Assembly: GCF_009604375.1 (NCBI RefSeq)
Contig: NZ_WEGH01000003.1
Coordinates: 1,364,001-1,428,000, forward strand
Source: Actinomadura macrotermitis
Lineage (GTDB): Bacteria > Actinomycetota > Actinomycetes > Streptosporangiales > Streptosporangiaceae
Length of the DNA stretch: 64,000 nt
Reading direction: 5' to 3'
Shown: one piece after another, positions 16,801 to 24,594 of the stretch
Position numbering within the stretch: the stretch's first letter is position 1
Layout: every line of letters begins with the position of its first letter
Notes under the pieces: model-generated
Told to the model about the DNA's origin: nothing
Databases searched by the model: none
Seen by the model: only the letters and a program-made list of their open reading frames with translations
Position numbers and translations under genes: made by a program

Positions 16801-17081
16801 CCCTGTTCGCGTCCTTCCGCACGATGACGGCTGTCGCGCTCGGCGACCGCGCCGCCGCCGCCGGGCTCTACGAGCTGCTGCTCCCCTACCGGGGCGGCCC
16901 GCCGGCCGGCCTGGAGAGCCTGTCGCTCGCGCTGCACCCGGTCGACCACGCCCTCGGCGGCCTCGCCCGCCTGCTCGGCCGGGACGCGGCGGCGGACGCC
17001 CACTTCGCCCGCGCCGCCGAGATCGCCGGCCGCTGGGGCGCGCCCCACTGGGCCGCCGACTCCCGCGCCGCGCTGTCCTAG
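13866..17081 (+). CDS. SARP/BTAD-AAA family transcriptional regulator (AfsR-like)
   Basis: A 1071-residue regulator. Residues 1-100 form an OmpR-type winged helix (IWIRVLGPVEAE...GGPRQRTVLARLVA...LQAYISNLRKLLEP), and about 105-245 the bacterial transcriptional activation domain. An AAA_16 ATPase follows with VGRD at about 283, Walker A GEAGLGKSS at 307-315 and Walker B MLDDLHWAD near 405. The C-terminal half is alpha-helical and TPR-like. Such proteins activate antibiotic or other secondary-metabolite genes, but no biosynthetic cluster is adjacent. A second in-frame ATG four codons in (MIWIRVLG) may be the true start. Confidence 0.92.
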   Translation: MITAMIWIRVLGPVEAETGGAPARLGGPRQRTVLARLVAARGEAVPAERLVEDVWDGAPPAQAPASLQAYISNLRKLLEPDRPPRAPARLLVSAPPGYALRLPEDAVDAWRFERLLAEARKAPDPRALVDEALSLWRGPAFAESADSPWAQAEIARLNELRLAARELRAAAALRLGDPGAVLETERLTLDAPLLEEGWRLHALVLWRTGRQGDALATLRRGRAVLAEELGLDPSPAITDLEQAILRQDTDTFDPPAPGTPHPAEAWALREPPIVRPEEELFVGRDAELAVLRGVAREPGPRVVLVTGEAGLGKSSLLARFAAGLRRDGGLVAAGACPEDPGAPPAWAWAEALRTVAAAVPPPPEAAALLSDTPPPASAGGRFRMHRAVWDWLGEAARRHPLTIMLDDLHWADAETLALLAAVTDAPLLLVAAYRAEETGDRLTGALAVLARRAPTRMALHGLAPAAVARLVAAETTAPVDGATLAALAERTGGNPFYVRESARLLDSEGGLGTVPEGVRDVLRRRLARLPEPAVAVLRLAALAGPEPAVEPLVEAAYTDEDRVLDALDAGLAAGLLTEPAPGRIRFVHALVRDTMTADLSALRRTRMHARLAAALERRTPGDVTALAHHYARAAVPDKAVEYGVRAAALAEDRYAHETAARLLAQALAAFETIPGRTAARHVELLGTLLRAQVRAGDVAAARATRRRAIEAAAGRDDLLIAAFTAWTEPTPWQTRPYGRIDTATVAHLARLLRREDLAPADRCLLLDAYAGELSGEGDPAARAAAEEAVAIAGDLGDPRLRALTTPTLLRELPYHDTAARARLARELLAIDLPAARWAGTLNLAGADVRDGDPDTVRRLVRDAEETARRHGMPEAALVAECAVATLAHIEGRPDEAGRRYTAATEEMARLGSLHATAFLRLARATLAVSAGRLADFAGGPVIAGDADLRAAALAAAGRLDEARAAFARLEPIRPDFFVTLFASFRTMTAVALGDRAAAAGLYELLLPYRGGPPAGLESLSLALHPVDHALGGLARLLGRDAAADAHFARAAEIAGRWGAPHWAADSRAALS

Positions 17082-17115
17082 CCCGGCGGTCCGGTCCCGC
17101 CGGCCCCGGCCCGCG

Positions 17116-17748
17116 CTAGACCAGGCGGCGCGCGGCGGCCCAGCGCGACAGCTCGTGCCGGTTGGACAGCTGGAGCTTGCGCAGCACGCTCGACACGTGC
17201 GTCTCGACCGTCTTGACCGAGATGAACAGCTCCTTGGCGATCTCCTTGTAGGCGTAGCCGCGGGCGATCAGCCGCAGCACGTCCCGCTCCCGCTGGGTGA
17301 TCTGGTCCAGCTCGGGGTCGACGGCGGGGACGTCGCTGGCGGCGAAGGCGTCCAGCACGAAGCCGGCCAGGCGCGGCGAGAACACCGCGTCGCCCTCGGC
17401 CACCCGGCCGATCGCGTCGGTCAGCTCGGGCCCGGAGATGGTCTTGGTGACGTAGCCGCGGGCGCCGCCGCGTACCACGCCGATGACGTCCTCGGCGGCG
17501 TCCGACACCGACAGCGCCAGGAACCGGGCCTGCACCGTGCCGTGCAGCCGGCGCAGCACCTCGATGCCGCCGCCGCCGGGCAGGTGCACGTCCAGCAGGA
17601 CGACGTCGGGCTGCACGGCCTTGATCACCGCGACGGCCTCGTCCACGTCGCCGGCCTCCCCGACGATCTCCACCGACCCGCCCAGCTCGGCCTTCACGCC
17701 GGTGCGGAACATCTGGTGGTCGTCCACGAGGACTACACGGTTGCTCAC
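17116..17748 (-). CDS. NarL/FixJ-type response regulator
   Basis: A 210-residue two-domain regulator. The receiver has VVLVDDHQMFRTGV (acidic pocket), phospho-acceptor Asp in VVLLDVHLPGG, and conserved Lys in YVTKTISG. The LuxR-type HTH is ITQRERDVLRLIARGYAYKEIAKELFISVKTVETHVSSVLRKL. GTG start overlaps the stop of the upstream histidine kinase gene (GTGA), so the pair is translated together. Targets are unknown; the partner's PspC domain suggests envelope sensing. Confidence 0.95.
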   Translation of the reverse strand: MSNRVVLVDDHQMFRTGVKAELGGSVEIVGEAGDVDEAVAVIKAVQPDVVLLDVHLPGGGGIEVLRRLHGTVQARFLALSVSDAAEDVIGVVRGGARGYVTKTISGPELTDAIGRVAEGDAVFSPRLAGFVLDAFAASDVPAVDPELDQITQRERDVLRLIARGYAYKEIAKELFISVKTVETHVSSVLRKLQLSNRHELSRWAAARRLV

Positions 17749-18893
17749 TTCTTGATCTCCAAACGGACCTCGGTGCCCTCGCCGGGGGCGGTGCGGACGG
17801 TGGCCTTGCCGCCGTTGCGCTGCATGCGTCCGATGATGGACCCGCGCACCCCCATCCTGTCCTGCGGGACGGCGTCCATGTCGAAGCCCTTGCCGCGGTC
17901 GCGCACGAAGATGGCCACCTCCTCGCCCGCCACCTCGGCGAACACCGACACCGAGGGCGCGCCGGAGTACTTGGCGGCGTTCACCATCGCCTCCCGGGCG
18001 GCCTGCAGCGCGGCGCCGACGGGCTCGTCCAGGACGGTGTCGCCGACCACCACGACCTCGATGGGCACGCCGTGCTGGTCCTCGACCTCCCCGGCGGCCT
18101 CGCGGACGGCCGCCGCGAACGTCCGGTCGGGGTCGGCCTTCGGCTGGTAGAGCCAGGTCCGCAGGGTGCGCTCCTGCGACCGGGCCAGGCGCTGCACCTC
18201 CTTGGGGTCGGCGGCGTTGCGCTGGATCAGCGTCAGCGTGTGCAGCACCGAGTCGTGGATGTGCGCGGCGAGCTCGGCCCGCTCCTGGGAGCGGATCCGC
18301 TCGTGCCGCTCGGCGTCCAGGTCCTGCCAGAGCCGGACCACCCAGGGCGTCACGATCACCGTCACCCCGGTCAGGATGATCAGCGTGGCGATCACCACGA
18401 ACCGGGCCTGGCCGGGATCGACCTGCCGCGCCACGAACCCGCCGATGCCGCCGACGACCAGCAGCAGCCCGAACACGCTGCGCAGCCACATCCGCCGGAG
18501 CGGCACCACCCACCGCTGCCGCTGGTCGCGGTCGGCCTGCTGCCACAGGATCGCGGCGCCCACGCCGCCGACGATGAACGGCCAGAGCGCCACCTCGGCG
18601 ATGCCGGCGCCCGACGTCAGGCCCGACAGCCCGGCCGCGACGGCCGCGTAGGCGAGCAGCTGGCCCCAGTCGCGGCCGCGCACCCGGGCCGGCTCGGCGG
18701 CGTCGCGGGGCACCAGCACCCAGAACGCCCCGTACGCCGCGAAGCCGAGGCCGCCGGCGGCCGCGAGCAGCACGAACGCCGACCGCACGATGAGCACGTC
18801 CAGGCCGAGGTGCGCGGCCAGGCCGCGGCACACCCCGGCCACCAGCCGGCCCTCGCTCCGCCGTTCCAGCGGCGGCACCGCCTCGGCGGTCAT
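17745..18893 (-). CDS. PspC-domain sensor histidine kinase
   Basis: A 382-residue membrane kinase. The N-terminal PspC domain (SEGRLVAGVCRGLAAHLGLDVLIVRSAFVLLA...) is followed by further transmembrane helices to about residue 190. ERAELAAHIHDSVLHTLTLIQ is the phospho-acceptor helix, and a HATPase domain ends with REAMVNAAKYSGA, VRDRGKGFD and GVRGSIIGRM. PspC-type domains sense membrane stress; this architecture with a coupled LuxR-type regulator recurs in actinomycetes. Another PspC protein is encoded about 11 kb away, possibly part of the same response. Confidence 0.93.
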   Translation of the reverse strand: MTAEAVPPLERRSEGRLVAGVCRGLAAHLGLDVLIVRSAFVLLAAAGGLGFAAYGAFWVLVPRDAAEPARVRGRDWGQLLAYAAVAAGLSGLTSGAGIAEVALWPFIVGGVGAAILWQQADRDQRQRWVVPLRRMWLRSVFGLLLVVGGIGGFVARQVDPGQARFVVIATLIILTGVTVIVTPWVVRLWQDLDAERHERIRSQERAELAAHIHDSVLHTLTLIQRNAADPKEVQRLARSQERTLRTWLYQPKADPDRTFAAAVREAAGEVEDQHGVPIEVVVVGDTVLDEPVGAALQAAREAMVNAAKYSGAPSVSVFAEVAGEEVAIFVRDRGKGFDMDAVPQDRMGVRGSIIGRMQRNGGKATVRTAPGEGTEVRLEIKK

Positions 18894-19028
18894 CGATCGA
18901 TCCCCACGTCACCGATCGTCACACGCCCGACCGGCGAACGCATCAGGGGCCGCCCCCGATCTCGTCTCAGGGTCGCCAGAACGCCAGGCGCCACCCGTGC
19001 CGCGAGGTGGCCTCGCTGCGGGCGCGGG

Positions 19029-20264
19029 TCAGGGGATCGGCGTCACTTCGGGCGTGGCCGGATCCGGGCGGTCGAACGCGGCGGTGGGGCGCCCGCGCAA
19101 GTGCAGGTCGAAGAAGGCGGCGAGACAGGCGCGCTGGACCGCGACGGAGCGCGCCGGATCGATGGTGCCGACGAGATCGGCCAGCGGCAGGCCGGGCAGG
19201 CGCCGGGCGAGCTGCGGGAGCATCGCCTGCAGGTCCATGAAGGACAGGTGCCGGGTGCCGGCGATCCGGACCTCCCGCTTCCAGCCGGTGGAGTGCGCCC
19301 GGAAGTCCCGCCAGGACGGCTCGGTCTCCCGGGTCGTCGTCTCGCCCGCGACCTGGAGGAACGGCTTGGTGACGCCCGTCGCCACGACCGGGCCGACCAG
19401 CCTGCCGTCGAGGTTGGCGCCCGCGTCGACACGGGGGTCGTCATGGACCGTCTGGGCCGCCGCCGCCCCGCCGAAGGAGTGGCCGAACACGCCGACCCGG
19501 GACAGGTCCATCGTGCCCGCCAGGCGCGCCCTCCCGAGGGGCGTGGCCGCGGCGGCGGCGCCGCGGTCGATGCGCGCCAGCCGGTCGAGCACGAAGCCGA
19601 TGTCCGCCCGCCGGGTGGCGAAGAGGGTCTTCACCAGCGCGTCGAACTCCTCCTCGGTGGGGTCGTCCGGGAGCCTCCCGCGCTCGACGCGGCCGCCGGG
19701 GAACTCCACCTGGTCGGGCTGGTAGGTGTGGTCGACGGCGACGACGACGTACCCGCGGGAGGCCAGGTCCTCGACCAGCACGGTGCCCAGGGTGCGGGGA
19801 CCGTCCAGGCCCGGCGAGTACACGATGACGGGCCGCCTCCCCCGGCGCGCCGGGACGGCCGTCCGCGCGTGGGTCCGGGTGGCCGCCCAGTCCACCCGGC
19901 CCGGTGCGATGCCGAGGTCGGAGGCCGTGTTCCGGTCGAAGTCGGCCGCCGCCCGCGCGGGCATCTGCGGGGCCGCGGGGCCCTCGCGGGGGCCGCGCGC
20001 CGGGTACCAGAGGCTCACCATCAGCTCCCGGTAGGGCCGCGACGGGCGCAGCGAGTCGTGCCGCGACCGGTCCACCAGGCGCAGGGGGAGCGTCCCGACC
20101 GGGTACCGGCCCGTCGGCGCGGGCAGCGTCATGGTGAGCGCCCGTGCTGGGGGACGGAGCGCCGGAGGACGGAGCGCTGGGGGACGGGGCGCTGCGGACG
20201 CGGGCGCCACCGGGAGGAGGGCCAGCGCGGTGGCCATCACGGTGACGCGGCGGAGAACGGGCAT
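19029..20264 (-). CDS. secreted alpha/beta hydrolase, PAF-acetylhydrolase-like
   Basis: A 411-residue esterase/lipase with a Sec signal peptide (MPVLRRVTVMATALALLPVAPASA). A short Pro/Arg repeat (RPPALRPPALRPPA) precedes the catalytic domain. VIVYSPGLDGPRTLG contains the oxyanion strand, VGVFGHSFGGAAA the nucleophilic Ser, and AGTRHLSFMDLQ the catalytic His, as in platelet-activating factor acetylhydrolase-like enzymes. It likely cleaves short acyl chains from lipids or esters outside the cell. It is monocistronic and lies tail-on to the kinase gene's promoter. Confidence 0.87.
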   Translation of the reverse strand: MPVLRRVTVMATALALLPVAPASAAPRPPALRPPALRPPARALTMTLPAPTGRYPVGTLPLRLVDRSRHDSLRPSRPYRELMVSLWYPARGPREGPAAPQMPARAAADFDRNTASDLGIAPGRVDWAATRTHARTAVPARRGRRPVIVYSPGLDGPRTLGTVLVEDLASRGYVVVAVDHTYQPDQVEFPGGRVERGRLPDDPTEEEFDALVKTLFATRRADIGFVLDRLARIDRGAAAAATPLGRARLAGTMDLSRVGVFGHSFGGAAAAQTVHDDPRVDAGANLDGRLVGPVVATGVTKPFLQVAGETTTRETEPSWRDFRAHSTGWKREVRIAGTRHLSFMDLQAMLPQLARRLPGLPLADLVGTIDPARSVAVQRACLAAFFDLHLRGRPTAAFDRPDPATPEVTPIP

Positions 20265-20493
20265 CGGGCCTCCCCGGCCAGAGGGTTCGCGGGCTGGGAC
20301 GACCCTTTCGCGAATCGGCCCCGGGCACGTCCGCCACAGGGCCGATCCCGAGTGCGCCTCCGTCGGCCTCAGGGCATACCCGCGTCAGACTCAAGGACCA
20401 TGCACTGGCCGGGCGGGCGGCCCGGGGCGGCGGGCCGCGTGTCCGTCCGCGGTCACCCGCCGCCCGTCGCCGCGGTCCTGCTCTTCTCGGCCG

Positions 20494-20658
20494 TCAGCGC
20501 TCTTCCCGGTAGAGCACGTGCTCGCGGGCGACCGGGTCGTACTTGCGCAGGGTGAGGCGGTCGGGGTCGTTCCTGCGGTTCTTGCGGGTCACGTAGGTGT
20601 GGCCGGTGCCGGCGGTGGACCGGAGCTTGACCACGGGACGGAGTTCGTTGCGGGCCAT
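20494..20658 (-). CDS. rpmG: 50S ribosomal protein L33, cysteine-free (zinc-independent) paralogue
   Basis: A 54-residue L33: MARNELRPVVKL at the start and VTRKNRRNDPDRLTLRKYDP in the middle are unmistakable. It lacks all four cysteines of the zinc-ribbon form (the usual CxxC positions read as non-Cys), marking it as the C-minus paralogue expressed under zinc limitation to free zinc. AAAGGAGG lies just upstream of the ATG, and an AT-rich Zur-like box lies 26-45 bp upstream. A zinc-binding paralogue should exist elsewhere in the genome. Confidence 0.95.
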   Translation of the reverse strand: MARNELRPVVKLRSTAGTGHTYVTRKNRRNDPDRLTLRKYDPVAREHVLYREER

Positions 20659-20683
20659 GAGGCCTCCTTTCGACCTGCCCAAC

Positions 20684-20703
20684 AATAACGGTAACCATTT
20701 TCA
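20684..20703. promoter_or_regulatory. Zur-like box upstream of rpmG
   Basis: AATAACGGTAACCATTTTCA is an AT-rich island in very GC-rich DNA. On the gene strand, GAAAATGGT-T-ACCGTTATT is a 9-1-9 imperfect dyad (six of nine paired), the form of actinobacterial Zur operators. Position within 45 bp of the start codon fits repression by zinc-loaded Zur. Confidence 0.7.
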
Positions 20704-20876
20704 TTCCCGGGCATGCCTGCCGAGCCGCGCTAGGATCGTCCCCGTGACTGCCGGGTCGGCCATGGGCCACGCACGAGTGAGGCGCCCGGCCCCCGCATGA
20801 GCCCGGGGCGGGCGCGAGGCCCGCCGCTCCTCTCCGCTGTTTCCCCTTCCCACCGAAACTCCGGAGAGGCACCTTC

Positions 20877-21263
20877 ATGCAGCATGTCCAGCTGAACCAC
20901 ACCGTCGTCCACGCCCGCGACAGGCGCGTCTCGGCCGAGTTCCTCGCCGGGATCCTGGGCCTGGAGGTCGGCGCCCCGTTCGGGCCGTTCCTGCCGATCG
21001 ACCTCGGCAACGGCGTGACGCTCGACTACTACGAGAAGACCGACGAGCCCATCCAGGGCCAGCACTACGCGTTCCTGGTGCCCGAGGACGCCTTCGACGC
21101 CATGATCGCGCGCCTGGAGCGGATCGGCGTCACCTACTACGCCGACCCCCACCACACCGAGCCCGGCCGGGCCAACACCCTGTTCGGCGGCCGCGGCGCC
21201 TACTTCGCCGACCCCGACGGCCACAACATGGAGATCATGACCCGCCCCTACATCCGCCCCTGA
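20877..21263 (+). CDS. VOC (glyoxalase-fold) family protein
   Basis: A 128-residue single vicinal-oxygen-chelate domain pair. QLNHTVVHARD supplies the first metal-ligand strand and YYADPHHTEPG / YFADPDGHNMEIMTRPY the second half. The short DPDGHNMEI motif is a glyoxalase/bleomycin-resistance/dioxygenase hallmark. A GGAGAGG ribosome site precedes the ATG. The reaction cannot be assigned; genes of this type often act in detoxification. Confidence 0.87.
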   Translation: MQHVQLNHTVVHARDRRVSAEFLAGILGLEVGAPFGPFLPIDLGNGVTLDYYEKTDEPIQGQHYAFLVPEDAFDAMIARLERIGVTYYADPHHTEPGRANTLFGGRGAYFADPDGHNMEIMTRPYIRP

Positions 21264-21358
21264 CGTGCCGTCGGTTCGGGCTCGCACAGGGGGCTCCGCG
21301 ATGAGTTCCGGTGGGGCCGGTGGTCTGCGTTCATGACGGATCCGAACGAGGGGGAAGC

Positions 21359-22144
21359 ATGAACTCACCGGCCATCGGCAGCATCCTGCTGGCCAGCACC
21401 GATCCCGGACGCCTGCGCGCCTGGTACGAGAAGGCGTTCGAGGCGGAGGCCGACGGGGACGGGTTCCTGCGGCTGGGCGGGGTCGGCCTGCTGATCGACG
21501 GCCGCGACGACATCGCGGCGACGGCCGCCGAGCCCGCCCGCGTGATCATCAACCTGCACGTCGGCGACGCCAGCGCGACCGCCCGGCGGTTGGACGCGCT
21601 CGGCGCGACCTGGGTGGCCGCGCTGGAGTACCGGGAGCCGGCCGGCGCCTGGTTCGCCACGTTCGCCGACCCGGACGGCAACCACGTGCAGATCATCGAG
21701 CTGACCCCGGCCTACTGGGCCGCCCGCCGGAAGCGGCTCGGCGGCCCGGTGCTGGCGGCGGCGTCCGTCACGACGCGGCTCCCGGCCCAGGACCTGGAGC
21801 GGGCCCGGCGCTTCTACGCCGAGAAGCTGGGGCTGGAGCCGCTCGAAACGCGTCCGGGCGGCCTGCGCTATGAGGGCTTCGCGGTGTTCCGGTCCGCCGG
21901 CAAGCCGTCCGGGGAGCACACGCAGATGGGATGGCACGTCCCCGACCTCGCCGCGACCGTCGCCGAACTGCGGGAGCGGGGCGTGGAGTTCGAGGAGTAC
22001 GACCTGCCGGGGCTGCGCACCGCCGGCGGCATCGCCGAGGTCGCCGGCAACTACCCCTCCGCCGGCGGGTTCGGCGAACGCGCCGCGTGGTTCCGCGACA
22101 GCGAGGGCAACCTGCACGGCATCGGCCAGACGCTCCGCGGCTAA
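21359..22144 (+). CDS. two-domain VOC family protein
   Basis: A 261-residue protein made of two VOC modules. The first spans about residues 1-122 (ILLASTDPGRLRAWYEKAF ... TFADPDGNHVQIIEL), and the second about 132-261 (VTTRLPAQDLERARRFYAEKLGLEP ... WFRDSEGNLHGIGQTL). Tandem VOC proteins are usual in actinomycetes as putative dioxygenases or drug-binding proteins. The start MNSPAIGS was chosen because GAGGGGGAAG lies just upstream. Its TAA overlaps the convergent XRE-cupin stop in CTAA. Confidence 0.85.
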   Translation: MNSPAIGSILLASTDPGRLRAWYEKAFEAEADGDGFLRLGGVGLLIDGRDDIAATAAEPARVIINLHVGDASATARRLDALGATWVAALEYREPAGAWFATFADPDGNHVQIIELTPAYWAARRKRLGGPVLAAASVTTRLPAQDLERARRFYAEKLGLEPLETRPGGLRYEGFAVFRSAGKPSGEHTQMGWHVPDLAATVAELRERGVEFEEYDLPGLRTAGGIAEVAGNYPSAGGFGERAAWFRDSEGNLHGIGQTLRG

Positions 22145-22710
22145 GCCGGGCTCGCGCGCACCCGGGCCTTGTCGCCCCGGGGGCCGTGGATGTGCAGGAT
22201 CTCGACGGTGCGGTCGCTGCTCGGGCCGAACCAGTGCGGCTCGGCCGTGTCGAACTCGGCGACCTCGCCGGGGCCGAGCGTGATCTCGCGCTCCCCCAGG
22301 ACGAGCAGCAGCTCCCCCGCCAGGACGAACAGCCACTCGTAGCCGGGGTGGGAGACGAGCCTGCGCGGCTTCGGCGCGATCACCTGCTTGAAGACCTGGA
22401 GGCGTCCCGGGTACTCCGTCAGCGGCACCAGGACGCTGCCGTCGCGGTGCCGGCGCGGGGTCAGGTGGACGCGCGGGTCGCCGGTGGCCGGGGCGTCGAT
22501 GAGCCGGTCGAGCGCGACGCGGTGGGCCCGCGCGATCGGGATGAGCAGTTCCAGGGTCGGCCGCCGCTTGCCGGACTCCAGCCGGGACAGGCCGCTGACC
22601 GAAATGCCCGTCACGGCCGACAGCGCCTCCAGCGTCATGCCGCGCTCATGGCGCAGCGCGCGCAGCCGGGGGCCGATCGCGGCGAGCAGTTCGTCCAGTT
22701 CGGCGTCCAC
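22141..22710 (-). CDS. XRE-cupin transcriptional regulator
   Basis: A 189-residue repressor-type protein. An XRE helix-turn-helix occupies residues 8-65 (LRALRHERGMTLEALSAVTGISVSGLSRLESGKRRPTLELL) and a cupin about 110-180 (HPGYEWLFVLAGELLLVLGE...PHWFG) that would bind a small effector. The GTG start matches the family N-terminus xDAELDELLAAIGPRLRALR. It is divergent from an MFS exporter with 77 bp between start codons, so it probably controls the exporter and itself. Confidence 0.9.
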   Translation of the reverse strand: MDAELDELLAAIGPRLRALRHERGMTLEALSAVTGISVSGLSRLESGKRRPTLELLIPIARAHRVALDRLIDAPATGDPRVHLTPRRHRDGSVLVPLTEYPGRLQVFKQVIAPKPRRLVSHPGYEWLFVLAGELLLVLGEREITLGPGEVAEFDTAEPHWFGPSSDRTVEILHIHGPRGDKARVRASPA

Positions 22711-22729
22711 GCCCGCCAGTGTGGCCCTC

Positions 22730-22746
22730 TTTGCGGTTTCTGCAAA
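22730..22746. promoter_or_regulatory. operator-like dyad between XRE-cupin gene and MFS gene
   Basis: TTTGC-N7-GCAAA, a perfect 5-bp-arm dyad with AT-rich core, sits midway between the divergent starts (20 bp from the regulator GTG, 42 bp from the MFS ATG). It is the best candidate binding site for the adjacent XRE regulator. Confidence 0.5.
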
Positions 22747-22787
22747 TTCCCTCACGCCCCGACAGGCGGCGGCCCGACAGTGAGGCC

Positions 22788-24170
22788 ATGAACAAGGACC
22801 CAAGACGCTGGACGGTATTGGCGATCTGCAGCCTGAGCCTGTTCCTGGTCGGCCTGGACACCACGATCGTGAACATCGGCCTGCCCGCGATCGGCGCCGG
22901 CCTGCGCGTCGGCACCCGCGGCCTGGAATGGACGGTCGACGCCTACACGCTCGTGCTGGCCGGCCTGCTGATCACCTCCGGGGCGCTGGCCGACCGCGTC
23001 GGGCGGCGGCGCGTGTTCCGGCTCGGCCTGGTCGTGTTCGCCGCCGCGTCCGTGGCGTGCGCGGTCGCGCCGTCGATCGGCGTGCTGGTCGCGGCGCGCG
23101 TCCTGCAAGGGGTCGGCGGGTCGATGCTGAGCCCGGTGGCGCTCGCGATCGTCGTCAACGTGATGACCGACCCGCGGGAGCGGGCGCGCGCGATCGGCGT
23201 GTGGGCCGCCGTCTTCGGCGTCAGCATGGCCGCCGGGCCCCTCGTCGGCGGCGCGCTGGTCGCGGCCGGCGGCTGGCGCTCGCTGTTCTGGGTCAACGTG
23301 CCGGTCGTCGCGGTGGCGCTGGCGCTGACGGCGCGCTACGTCCCCGAGTCCCGCTCCGAGCGGCCGCGCCGCCTGGACGTCCCGGGGCAACTGCTGCTGA
23401 TCGTGCTGGTCGGCGGCTCGGTCGCCCTGCTGATCGAGGGGCCGCACCTCGGCTGGGGCTCGCCCGCCGCGGTCACGGGCTACGCCGTCGTGGCCGTCGC
23501 CGCGCTCGCCTTCGGCCGGGTCGAGACCCGGCGGGCCGAGCCGCTGATCGACCCCCGGCTGTTCCGCCGCCCGCCGTTCGCCGCCGCCGTCGCCGGCGCG
23601 GTCGTGGTGTTCGTCGCCCTCAGCGCGACGCTGCTGCTCAACACCCTCTACCTGCAGCACGCGCGGGGCATGACCGCGCTCGCGGCGGGGCTCGTCACGC
23701 TCCCGATGGCCGTCGCCGCGACCGTCTGCGCGCCGCTCTCGGGTGTGCTCGTCGGCCGCGTCGGCCCCCGCCCGCCGCTGCTGCTGGCGGGCGCCTTCAT
23801 CGCGGCGGGCGGCCTCTGCCTGCTGGGCCTGGACGACGGCACCGGGACCGCCTACCTGTCGCTGGCCTACCTGCTCATCGGCGTCGGGTTCGGGTTCGCG
23901 AACGCGCCGATCACCAACACCGCCGTCAGCGGCCTGCCGCCCGCCCGCGCCGGCGTCGCCGGCGGGATCACCTCCACCGCCCGCCAGCTCGGCTCGGCCC
24001 TCGGCATCGCCCTCGCGGGCAGCCTGATCGCCGGCACTCCCCCCGCCCGCCTCGCCGAGGCGTCCCGCCCCGGCTGGCTCCTCGTCGCCGGCTGCGGCCT
24101 GCTGGTGCTGGCCGTGGCCGCGCTGGCCCCGGCCAGCCGACGGCCGGAACTCATACCGGCGGTGAAGTAG
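22788..24170 (+). CDS. MFS drug-type exporter, DHA2 (14-TM) family
   Basis: A 460-residue transporter. Motif A is present as GALADRVGRRRVF, motif B region as LQGVGGSMLSPVALAIV, and motif C as GVSMAAGPLVGGAL; the first helix ends LDTTIVNIGLPAI, typical of EmrB/QacA proteins. Around 13-14 hydrophobic segments can be counted. Substrate is unknown; divergence from an XRE-cupin regulator suggests induction by its substrate. The ATG follows a GTGAGG motif rather than a strong ribosome site. Confidence 0.93.
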   Translation: MNKDPRRWTVLAICSLSLFLVGLDTTIVNIGLPAIGAGLRVGTRGLEWTVDAYTLVLAGLLITSGALADRVGRRRVFRLGLVVFAAASVACAVAPSIGVLVAARVLQGVGGSMLSPVALAIVVNVMTDPRERARAIGVWAAVFGVSMAAGPLVGGALVAAGGWRSLFWVNVPVVAVALALTARYVPESRSERPRRLDVPGQLLLIVLVGGSVALLIEGPHLGWGSPAAVTGYAVVAVAALAFGRVETRRAEPLIDPRLFRRPPFAAAVAGAVVVFVALSATLLLNTLYLQHARGMTALAAGLVTLPMAVAATVCAPLSGVLVGRVGPRPPLLLAGAFIAAGGLCLLGLDDGTGTAYLSLAYLLIGVGFGFANAPITNTAVSGLPPARAGVAGGITSTARQLGSALGIALAGSLIAGTPPARLAEASRPGWLLVAGCGLLVLAVAALAPASRRPELIPAVK

Positions 24171-24244
24171 AGCACACCCTGATTAAGCGCTCTTTCCGAG
24201 GGGATATAGCGGCCCCGGTCGCCACGCGTGAAAAGAGAACAGAC

Positions 24245-24586
24245 TTGAGCATCACGCATTCCGTGGAATCCCCCGCGTTCGGATACGGACGATGGCAGCA
24301 GCCGCTTCACACCCAGCGCGATCGTGACGCCGAGACCATCCGCAAGGCGCTCCGCAAGGCCGGATGCCCGGAGTTCCGGCACCCCGGCGACGGTTTCTAC
24401 GTCGACGGCGGCCATGACGACGGCCCGTTCCTGGTGGGGTGCGCCAGCCGGACGCGCCACCGGCGCCTCAGCCCGGCCGCGCAGCTCGCCGCGTACACGA
24501 TGGTGCTGACCGCGGCGGGCATGCTGGTCGAACCGCAGACCGGCCCCGAGGCCAGCGCGTCGGTCCTGCACGTCCGGCTGCCCTGA
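24245..24586 (+). CDS. small hypothetical protein
   Basis: A 113-residue soluble protein with no recognised domain. The central motif ETIRKALRKAGCPEFRHPGDGFYVDGG and the C-terminal SASVLHVRLP look folded. No ATG is available; the TTG was chosen because AAAGAGAA lies just upstream and translation remains open to the stop. A GTG six codons in is the alternative. It converges with the XRE-TPR regulator with 8 bp between stops. Codon use matches the neighbourhood. Confidence 0.6.
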   Translation: MSITHSVESPAFGYGRWQQPLHTQRDRDAETIRKALRKAGCPEFRHPGDGFYVDGGHDDGPFLVGCASRTRHRRLSPAAQLAAYTMVLTAAGMLVEPQTGPEASASVLHVRLP

Positions 24587-24594
24587 CCCCAGGG

